Source: JBCBXA01 sp039816825 (GTDB taxonomy: Bacteria > Pseudomonadota > Alphaproteobacteria > Rhizobiales > Rhizobiaceae). From it: a DNA stretch of 11,799 bases. Below are positions 6,302-11,799 of this stretch, piece after piece. The position numbers were made by a program, and so were the translations under genes. The stretch lies in NCBI GenBank assembly GCA_039816825.1, contig JBCBXA010000087.1, positions 1-11,799 on the forward strand, in the 5' to 3' direction. The notes beneath the pieces were generated by a model. It was not told where the DNA came from. It ran no database searches and was given only the letters and a program-made list of their open reading frames with translations. Every line of letters starts with the position of its first letter. Within the stretch, counting starts at the first letter, position 1.

Positions 6302-6391
6302 TGGGCGCACATCGACGGCTCTACACATCTTGTGCGTCAAACGCTTTTCCGTAATGTGCGCCGCAGCTTAACCCATCCGGGCTGCGCCCAT
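6301..6391 (+). repeat. 9-bp inverted repeat in the argG leader
   Basis: ATGGGCGCA at 6301-6309 is the exact reverse complement of TGCGCCCAT at 6383-6391, with a 73-nt spacer. The right arm can alternatively form a short local hairpin (GGGC 6379-6382 with GCCC 6386-6389). It occupies most of the PAP2-argG gap and ends 18 nt before the argG ATG. A leader-based control of argG is possible but speculative. Confidence 0.4.
6330..6357 (+). promoter_or_regulatory. Weak sigma-70-like promoter candidate for argG
   Basis: TTGTGC at 6330-6335 and TAATGT at 6352-6357 are separated by 16 bp and sit about 50 bp before the argG start. Each hexamer matches the consensus at only about half or slightly more of its positions, so this is a candidate only. 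Confidence 0.25.
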
Positions 6392-6409
6392 CTGATCTGA
6401 CGGAACACC

Positions 6410-7633
6410 ATGGCTGCCTACACCAAGAACGACATCAACAAGGTCGTGCTCGCCTATTCAGGCGGCCTCGACACCTCCATCATCCTCAAATGGCTTCAGA
6501 CCGAATATGAGGCCGAAGTGGTGACCTTCACCGCTGATCTTGGCCAGGGTGAAGAACTGGAACCAGCCCGCTCCAAGGCCGAGATGCTCGGCATCAAGGA
6601 GATCTACATCGATGATCTCCGTGAGGAGTTCGTACGAGACTTTGTCTTCCCCATGTTCCGCGCCAATGCGGCCTATGAAGGCGTCTATCTTCTGGGCACA
6701 TCCATCGCCCGGCCATTGATCTCAAAGCGTCTCATTGAGATCGCAAAGGAAACCGGAGCGGACGCCATCGCCCACGGCGCCACCGGCAAGGGCAACGATC
6801 AGGTTCGCTTTGAGCTCGCCGCCTACGCTTTGAACCCCGACATCAAAATCATTGCCCCGTGGCGCGACTGGGCATTCAAGTCCCGAACCGACCTGCTGGA
6901 GTTCGCCCGGGAAAATCAGATCCCCGTGCCCCATGATAAGCAGGGCGAGGCTCCGTTTTCGGTAGACGCCAACCTGCTGCACTCCTCCTCAGAGGGCAAA
7001 GTGCTCGAAGATCCGTGGGAGAGCGCTCCTGAATATGTGCACCGGCGCACCGTCTCTCCAATGGACGCGCCTGACGCGGTTACACGCATCGAGATCGAGT
7101 TTGAGAGAGGTGACGCCGTCGCAATCGATGGCCAGCGCATGGCACCCCACGAGTTGCTGGCGAAGCTGAATGATCTTGGCCGTGACAACGGCATCGGGCG
7201 TCTGGACCTCGTCGAGAACCGTTTCGTGGGCATGAAGTCCCGCGGCATTTACGAGACGCCGGGTGGCACCATTCTGTTGCCGGCCCATCGCGCGATGGAG
7301 AGCATCACGCTGGATCGCGGCGCAGCGCACCTCAAAGACGAACTCATGCCGCGCTATGCGGAGCTGATCTATAACGGCTTCTGGTTCTCGCCAGAGCGCG
7401 ACATGCTGCAGGCGGCGATCGACAAAAGTCAGGAGCACGTTGAGGGCAAGGTCCGCCTAGCGCTCTACAAGGGCAATGTCATGGTCGAGGGACGTGAAAG
7501 CGACAAGTCGCTCTACTCCGAGGAACTCGTGACCTTTGAGGACGATCAGGGCGCCTATGATCAGGCCGATGCGGCCGGCTTCATCAAGCTCAATGCACTT
7601 CGTCTGCGCACGCTTCGCAAGCGCAACAGCTGA
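6410..7633 (+). CDS. argG: Argininosuccinate synthase
   Basis: ArgG (407 residues) condenses citrulline and aspartate with ATP cleavage to give argininosuccinate, the penultimate step of arginine synthesis. The N-type ATP pyrophosphatase P-loop is VVLAYSGGLDTS at 12-23. LGTSIARPLI at 95-104 and HGATGKGNDQVRFE at 122-135 are the signature stretches for citrulline/aspartate binding and catalysis. The length matches the shorter ~400-residue bacterial type rather than the ~447-residue E. coli type. The start is unambiguous because homology begins within the first ten residues, although the Shine-Dalgarno is weak (GGA 8 nt or so upstream). The gene is followed after 9 nt by a TAXI-domain membrane protein whose ribosome-binding site overlaps the argG stop codon, so the two are probably translationally coupled. 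Confidence 0.98.
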   Translation: MAAYTKNDINKVVLAYSGGLDTSIILKWLQTEYEAEVVTFTADLGQGEELEPARSKAEMLGIKEIYIDDLREEFVRDFVFPMFRANAAYEGVYLLGTSIARPLISKRLIEIAKETGADAIAHGATGKGNDQVRFELAAYALNPDIKIIAPWRDWAFKSRTDLLEFARENQIPVPHDKQGEAPFSVDANLLHSSSEGKVLEDPWESAPEYVHRRTVSPMDAPDAVTRIEIEFERGDAVAIDGQRMAPHELLAKLNDLGRDNGIGRLDLVENRFVGMKSRGIYETPGGTILLPAHRAMESITLDRGAAHLKDELMPRYAELIYNGFWFSPERDMLQAAIDKSQEHVEGKVRLALYKGNVMVEGRESDKSLYSEELVTFEDDQGAYDQADAAGFIKLNALRLRTLRKRNS

Positions 7634-7635
7634 GG
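7632..7635 (+). promoter_or_regulatory. Shine-Dalgarno overlapping the argG stop codon
   Basis: GAGG overlaps the TGA stop of argG (7631-7633) and lies 7 nt before a TTG at 7643. It supports TTG as the start of the TAXI-domain gene, since the next in-frame ATG (7790) lies at the edge of its first membrane helix. Confidence 0.6.
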
Positions 7636-7642
7636 CCTGCAT

Positions 7643-9073
7643 TTGGCTGATGACAGCACCCAGAAGGTGGATCTCGCGGCGCGTCGCCGAAAAGAGGATG
7701 CTCGCCGCCTGAAGGATCGTTCGGAGGCCAATAAACCAGCCGACACGGCGGTCATCTCCGCTGCCAACCAAAGGTCACGCCGTGCGCGAATGAACCGCTT
7801 CATGGCCTTTGGTGCGCTCATTGCATTCGTTGCAGCAGGCTTTGCCGCCTGGCTGGTGGCGACGCGGGATGAGGGGCCAGTCGTTCTGACCGTGGGAGCA
7901 GGTCCCCGTGGGACTGATTCCTACCAGCTGATGCGCGACATCTCTGAAGTGGTGAAGCGTCACGGAGAGGGCGTCGAACTCCGCGTGCTGGCGACGGGTG
8001 GTTCGTCACAGAACGTTCAGCTTCTCAACACCAACACGATTGATCTCGCGACGATCGGCGCGAGCACTCCTGTTGTCAGCGATGTGCGTCTGGTCAGTCA
8101 CCTCTTCTCGGATCACTTCATCATCATAGCGCGATCGGGCTCCGGTATTCGCAACTTCCGCGATATTGAGAACCGCGTGATCGCTTTGCCGCCGGACGGC
8201 ACCGATGGCCTGCTGAGTTTCTGGATGGTTGCGGATCATTACGACCTCCCCAGTCAGACGCTCAACTTCTTGTCCATGCCGTTTCGCGATGCCCACGCGG
8301 CGCTTCTGGCCGGGGAGGTGGATGTGGTGTTCCGCCTTTCTTCTCTTCGTGACCAGGAGTTGCTGCGCCTGTTCGAAGATGCGGAGTTGACCGGTAAGCC
8401 CTTGGAAGTTTTGCCCATTGACCAGTCAGAAGCCATTGCGCTGAAGCGGCCCGCTTTGGTGACCGAGACGGTGCCCCGCGGCGCGTTCACAGGCGCTTTT
8501 CCCGCCCCACGAGCAGACATTGCAACGCCAACCATCCGCCGCAATCTGGTCTCCCGGGAAGATGTGGACGATGATGCGATTGCTGAACTCACCCGCGTTC
8601 TGTTCGAACACCGCCTTGATCTGGTGACGCGTGATGCGTTGGCAGGGAGCATTGAACAACCGGACGCGGCGGTGGGCCTGACGGTGCCGCTCCATGCCGG
8701 TGCCGAGCGCTTCTTCAGCCGCAATGAGCCCACTTACCTGCAGGAAAATGCCGAGCCGCTGGCTTTGGGAGTTACGCTGACGGCGATGATCATATCGACC
8801 CTGCTTGCGCTTCGTTCACGGCTCGCAGCGGGGCAAAAGAACCGAGCCGACCGCTACAATTACCAGCTCCTCGACATAGCCGAGCGGGGACACAAAGCGA
8901 CAAGTGTCGAAGAATTGGCCGAGCTGCAGACTGAGTTGAACTCTGTCCTGCAAACTGTGGTTGTGGCGCTGGATACTGATGAAGTGACCGATGAGGGCTT
9001 CCAGTCCTTCTCGCTTTTGTGGGAGAGCGTGCGCCGACAGCTGAGCGAGTACCGCACCGAGCTGAACGCCTGA
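7643..9073 (+). CDS. Membrane-anchored TAXI-family solute-binding-domain protein
   Basis: This 476-residue protein carries a TAXI-type (TRAP-associated extracytoplasmic immunogenic) ligand-binding domain at about 80-360, with TVGAGPRGTDSYQLMRDI at 83-100, LATGGSSQNVQLL at 116-128, and a closing HAGAERFFSRNEP at 351-363. Unlike ordinary secreted TAXI binding proteins, it has a highly charged 50-residue cytoplasmic N-terminus, an uncleaved first helix at 54-73, a second helix at 372-391, and a ~85-residue cytoplasmic tail that looks helical. No TRAP permease gene is in the window, so a transport role cannot be assumed; ligand sensing is an alternative. The start is a TTG with GAGG 7 nt upstream, overlapping the argG stop. 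Sequence shows the domains and topology; coupling to arginine metabolism is inferred only from position. The substrate is unknown. Confidence 0.82.
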   Translation: MADDSTQKVDLAARRRKEDARRLKDRSEANKPADTAVISAANQRSRRARMNRFMAFGALIAFVAAGFAAWLVATRDEGPVVLTVGAGPRGTDSYQLMRDISEVVKRHGEGVELRVLATGGSSQNVQLLNTNTIDLATIGASTPVVSDVRLVSHLFSDHFIIIARSGSGIRNFRDIENRVIALPPDGTDGLLSFWMVADHYDLPSQTLNFLSMPFRDAHAALLAGEVDVVFRLSSLRDQELLRLFEDAELTGKPLEVLPIDQSEAIALKRPALVTETVPRGAFTGAFPAPRADIATPTIRRNLVSREDVDDDAIAELTRVLFEHRLDLVTRDALAGSIEQPDAAVGLTVPLHAGAERFFSRNEPTYLQENAEPLALGVTLTAMIISTLLALRSRLAAGQKNRADRYNYQLLDIAERGHKATSVEELAELQTELNSVLQTVVVALDTDEVTDEGFQSFSLLWESVRRQLSEYRTELNA

Positions 9074-9126
9074 GGTCACGACGCATCATTGATGGGGTCC
9101 TGGACCGTAGCGCGGCGCGCCCCGTC

Positions 9127-9155
9127 TTGAAGCCTCGCGGGTGCCATGATATGCG
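9127..9155 (+). promoter_or_regulatory. Sigma-70-like promoter candidate for typA
   Basis: TTGAAG (9127-9132) and TATGCG (9150-9155) are separated by an ideal 17 bp. Transcription from here would give a leader of roughly 120 nt before the typA ATG at 9284, including the tandem repeat at 9196-9229. The -10 is imperfect. Confidence 0.35.
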
Positions 9156-9195
9156 CCCCGAAAAGGCGATGAAACTGGTCCCAGCGGTCCGGTCG

Positions 9196-9229
9196 CCCAT
9201 ATCGATCATAGCCCCATATCGGTCATAGC
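9196..9229 (+). repeat. 17-nt tandem direct repeat upstream of typA
   Basis: CCCATATCGATCATAGC (9196-9212) is followed with no gap by CCCATATCGGTCATAGC (9213-9229), identical except for one base. It lies in the 210-bp gap between the TAXI-domain gene and typA, 54 nt before the typA start. It could be a pair of protein-binding sites or a simple replication-slippage duplication. Confidence 0.8.
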
Positions 9230-9283
9230 AAAGACGACCCAACCCACTCCGCGATGCACAGCATTGCGAGAAACGAGCCCCTC

Positions 9284-11101
9284 ATGTCCGCCAGCCTGCG
9301 CAATATCGCCATCATCGCCCACGTTGACCACGGCAAGACCACACTCATCGACGTCCTTCTGAAGAAATCCGGGACGTTCCGCGAAAACGAACGTGTCGAA
9401 GAGCGGGCCATGGATTCCAACGACCAGGAGCGTGAGCGCGGCATCACCATTCTGGCCAAGGTCACGGCGCTGGAGCATCAGGGCACACGCATCAACATTG
9501 TCGATACACCCGGCCACGCCGACTTTGGCGGCGAAGTGGAGCGTATTCTCCACATGGTGGACGGTGTTGTGCTGCTGGTGGATGCCGCCGAAGGCCCCAT
9601 GCCGCAAACCAAGTTCGTTCTGTCGAAAGCCCTCGGCCTGGGCCTTCGCCCGATCGTGGTGGTCAACAAGATCGACAAGGCCGAAAGCCGCCCGGACGAA
9701 GTGCTGGACGAGGTGTTCGATCTCTTTGCGGCGCTTGATGCGGATGAACACCAGCTCGACTTCCCGGTGCTCTACGGGTCTGCCAAGCAGGAGTGGATGG
9801 CGGATGATCCGTCCGGCCCACAGGACGGAATGGATCTGCTCTTCCAGCTGATCAAAGATCATGTTCCGGAGCCGAAGACCGAAGATGGCCCGTTCAAGCT
9901 GCTGGCCACCACCATTGCATCGGACAACTTCCTGGGCCGCATTCTGACCGGTCGCGTCCATTCCGGTTCCGTGGTGCCCAACCAGCCCATCAAGGCCCTG
10001 TCGCGGGACGGAAAACAGATCGAAACCGGCCGCGTCTCCAAGGTGCTGGCGTTCCGTGGCCTCGAGCGCGTGCCTGTTGAGAAGGCCGAAGCCGGCGACA
10101 TCATCTCGATTGCCGGTATGCAGACGGCCACAGTCGCTGACACTCTCTGCGACGCGACTGTGAGCGAGCCGCTCGCAGCCCAGCCCATCGATCCGCCCAC
10201 CATCTCCATGACCTTCATGGTCAATGACAGCCCGCTGTCTGGAACGGAAGGCAAGAAGGTGCAGAGCCGCGTGATCCGCGAGCGCCTGATGGCTGAGGCC
10301 GAGGGCAATGTCGCGCTCCAGGTGTCTGAAGGCGCGACCAAGGACGCCTTTGAGGTCGCCGGCCGCGGCGAACTTCAGCTGTCGGTGCTCATCGAAACCA
10401 TGCGCCGCGAAGGCTTCGAGCTCGGCGTTTCGCGTCCGAAAGTCGTGTTCCAGACCGGTGACAATGGCGAGCGCCTCGAGCCCATCGAAGAAGTGACCAT
10501 CGATGTGGACGAAGAGTATTCCGGCGCGGTGGTGCAAAAGCTCTCCGAGCGCAAGGGCAATCTGGCAGAGATGCGCCCATCCGGCGGTGGCAAGCAGCGT
10601 CTCGTGCTGCACGTCCCGACTCGTGGCCTGATCGGCTATCTCGGCGAGTTCCTCACCGACACTCGTGGCTCCGGCATCATGAACCGCACATTCCATGGCT
10701 ATGAACCTCACCGCGGCGAGATCACAGGTCGCCACACCGGCGTGCTGATTTCCAATGGTGACGGCGAGGCGGTGGCTTATGCCCTCTTCAATCTGGAAGA
10801 CCGTGGACCGATGATGATCGACGCGCAAACCAAGGTCTATCGCGGCATGATCGTCGGTGAGCACACGCGCGGCAACGATCTCGAAGTGAATGTTCTTAAG
10901 GGCAAACAGCTCACCAACATTCGCTCAGCCGGTAAGGACGACGCCGTGCGCCTGACCACGCCCCTGAAAATGACGCTGGAAAAAGCGCTGGCCTATATCG
11001 CTGACGATGAACTGGTGGAAGTGACGCCTGAGAACATTCGCCTGCGAAAAATCCATCTCGACCCCAACGACCGCAAACGCGCGGCCAAGCAGGCGGCGTA
11101 G
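9284..11101 (+). CDS. typA: Ribosome-associated translational GTPase TypA/BipA
   Basis: TypA/BipA is a ribosome-binding GTPase of the EF-G/LepA class, needed for 50S assembly and growth under cold or other stress. From the ATG at 9284 it has 605 residues, close to the ~607 of E. coli BipA. GTPase motifs: AHVDHGKTT at 12-20 (G1), RGITI at 52-56 (G2), DTPGHADFGGEVER at 74-87 (G3), NKID at 128-131 (G4) and GSAK at 165-168 (G5). The second, third and EF-G-like fifth domains follow. The BipA-specific C-terminal domain includes RGLIGYLGEFLTDTRGSGIM, typical of the family. An in-frame ATG at 9254 would add ten residues, but homologues begin at (M)xxxLRNIAIIAHVDHGK and no ribosome-binding site supports it. 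Two Lin0512-family genes follow, the first after 2 nt, so all three probably share a transcript. Confidence 0.97.
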   Translation: MSASLRNIAIIAHVDHGKTTLIDVLLKKSGTFRENERVEERAMDSNDQERERGITILAKVTALEHQGTRINIVDTPGHADFGGEVERILHMVDGVVLLVDAAEGPMPQTKFVLSKALGLGLRPIVVVNKIDKAESRPDEVLDEVFDLFAALDADEHQLDFPVLYGSAKQEWMADDPSGPQDGMDLLFQLIKDHVPEPKTEDGPFKLLATTIASDNFLGRILTGRVHSGSVVPNQPIKALSRDGKQIETGRVSKVLAFRGLERVPVEKAEAGDIISIAGMQTATVADTLCDATVSEPLAAQPIDPPTISMTFMVNDSPLSGTEGKKVQSRVIRERLMAEAEGNVALQVSEGATKDAFEVAGRGELQLSVLIETMRREGFELGVSRPKVVFQTGDNGERLEPIEEVTIDVDEEYSGAVVQKLSERKGNLAEMRPSGGGKQRLVLHVPTRGLIGYLGEFLTDTRGSGIMNRTFHGYEPHRGEITGRHTGVLISNGDGEAVAYALFNLEDRGPMMIDAQTKVYRGMIVGEHTRGNDLEVNVLKGKQLTNIRSAGKDDAVRLTTPLKMTLEKALAYIADDELVEVTPENIRLRKIHLDPNDRKRAAKQAA

Positions 11102-11103
11102 CG

Positions 11104-11502
11104 ATGGCCCCCAAGCCGGGCAGAACCCGACTTGTCATGGAACTGGGGATGGGAACTGACATAACCGGTTCCGACTACACCAAGGCCGCCTGTCGCGCCG
11201 TGTTCAACGCCCTGCGCCAGAACTCGCTGGCCCTCGCACCCGCCTTCGGCAAGTCGCGGGACGACATGCACTGCGAGATCGTGATCGGCGTGCAGAGGCC
11301 AGATGCGGTCCGCACCGATGAAGTGGCCGCCATATTGCCCTACGGCACCCGCGAAGTGCGCTTGGAGAAAGGCGGTCTCGACACGCCCCGCGAGGGCCCG
11401 GACGGAGAGCCGACGGGTTTCACAATTCTCGCCAACGCTGCGATCCTCGTGCGTCTCGATCTCACGCAGGATGATCTGGACCGGCTGGAGCAGGCGAAAT
11501 GA
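11104..11502 (+). CDS. Lin0512-family protein, first of a tandem pair
   Basis: This 132-residue protein resembles the conserved hypothetical Lin0512 family (named after a Listeria gene); I know of no established function. Visible features are an N-terminal strand with VMELGMGTDITGSDYTKAA at 11-29, then CRAV, an LPYGT turn at 78-82 and GGL at 90-92. There is no signal peptide or membrane segment, so it should be cytosolic. Compared with its neighbour it has an insertion near residues 94-105 (REGPDGEPTG). It begins 2 nt after the typA stop, with AGG-rich sequence in the end of typA as ribosome-binding site, and overlaps the next gene by ATGA. The pairing with typA suggests co-expression, not a proven shared role. 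Confidence 0.75.
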   Translation: MAPKPGRTRLVMELGMGTDITGSDYTKAACRAVFNALRQNSLALAPAFGKSRDDMHCEIVIGVQRPDAVRTDEVAAILPYGTREVRLEKGGLDTPREGPDGEPTGFTILANAAILVRLDLTQDDLDRLEQAK

Positions 11503-11799
11503 GCCAGCTCAAACGCATCATCCTGGAAATGGGCACTGGCAACGACCTCTACGGGGGTGACTACACCAAAGCTGCCTGCCGCGCCGTGCAGGACGCCATC
11601 CATCACTCGTCCCTCACCATGTTCCGAGCGTTGGACCTCGACCCGACGCGCATGCGGATCGATCTCACCATCGCCGCGCAGGAGCCGGAGCTTGTGGACT
11701 GCGATGCGGTGGCGAAGGAACTGCCCTACGGCACTGTGACGGCGAAGGCCGTCCATGGCGGCCTGAACATCGATGATGTAGAAGTCGAAGGCCAGCCGC
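11499..11799 (+). CDS. Second Lin0512-family protein, cut by the window end
   Basis: The frame from ATG 11499 overlaps the previous stop (ATGA at 11499-11502) and is still open at the window end, giving 100 residues with no stop. It is clearly a paralogue of the preceding gene: RIILEMGTGNDLYGG at 6-20, the identical block DYTKAACRAV at 21-30, LPYGT at 75-79 and GGL at 87-89, in the same order and spacing. The two have diverged in most other positions, so the duplication is not recent, although the shared block is also similar in DNA (3 differences in 30 nt, all silent). GGAG at 11487-11490 is a suitable Shine-Dalgarno. Overlapping frames suggest translational coupling and possibly a hetero-oligomer. 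The C-terminus is missing. Confidence 0.8.
   Translation, partial: MSQLKRIILEMGTGNDLYGGDYTKAACRAVQDAIHHSSLTMFRALDLDPTRMRIDLTIAAQEPELVDCDAVAKELPYGTVTAKAVHGGLNIDDVEVEGQP

Noticed and set aside
6334..6348. GCGT-CAA-ACGC followed by TTTT as a terminator for the PAP2 gene
   Set aside because: The stem is only 4 bp, too weak for a convincing rho-independent terminator, and it overlaps a possible argG promoter.
6403..6407. GGAAC just before the argG ATG as an EcfG -35 element
   Set aside because: It is 2 nt from the start codon, so any promoter there would transcribe from inside the gene; it more likely contributes a weak Shine-Dalgarno.
9096..9106. GGTCC-T-GGACC palindrome after the TAXI-domain gene
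   Set aside because: A single 5-bp-arm palindrome in GC-rich DNA with no T-tract or second copy; not distinguishable from chance.
9206..10864. A 552-codon open frame on the minus strand opposite typA
   Set aside because: It lies wholly antisense to a clearly conserved GTPase gene. Its His/Leu/Asp-rich translation matches no family and is what GC-rich codon bias gives on the complementary strand.

Overview
The window looks like a stretch of core chromosome from an alphaproteobacterium, probably Rhizobiales or a close relative. The DNA is GC-rich. The lineage is suggested by an IalB-family exported protein, an alphaproteobacterial-looking ECF sigma factor, a GGAAC-N16-CGTA promoter candidate resembling the EcfG general-stress consensus, and the close spacing of the genes. 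I see no insertion sequence, integrase, phage gene, tRNA, rRNA or CRISPR array. The first and last genes are cut by the window edges.

Left part (1-2867). A 5'-incomplete beta-hydroxyacid dehydrogenase of the YihU/3-hydroxyisobutyrate dehydrogenase superfamily is followed 3 nt later by a SPOUT-class (TrmH/SpoU) RNA methyltransferase. The first 62 bases hold a perfect 14-bp inverted repeat at the exact edge, next to an apparent frame disturbance, so this end should not be trusted as it stands. Convergent to this pair is an ECF sigma factor with no anti-sigma gene beside it. A 365-bp gene-free stretch then precedes a secreted IalB-family protein, which ends in a clear rho-independent terminator.

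Middle (3011-6301). rlmN (23S rRNA A2503 / tRNA A37 methyltransferase) is complete, with all its catalytic cysteines. A small four-helix membrane protein follows, behind the EcfG-like promoter candidate. Its 3' end overlaps a convergent LysE/RhtB-family exporter by 23 bp. Divergent from the exporter is a PAP2-type membrane phosphatase in which the conserved PSGH histidine is replaced by glutamate.

Right part (6410-11799). argG (argininosuccinate synthase) is coupled to a membrane-anchored TAXI-domain protein that starts with TTG and has no TRAP permease nearby. After a leader containing a 17-nt tandem repeat comes typA/bipA. It forms a tight operon (2-nt gap, then an ATGA overlap) with two tandem, divergent Lin0512-family genes; the second runs off the window.

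Most genes are housekeeping functions (ribosome modification and assembly, arginine synthesis) mixed with envelope proteins of unknown substrate. I found no clear novel defence or mobile system. The best leads are the typA-Lin0512-Lin0512 operon, the orphan two-helix TAXI protein coupled to argG, and the PAP2 protein with a His-to-Glu change.
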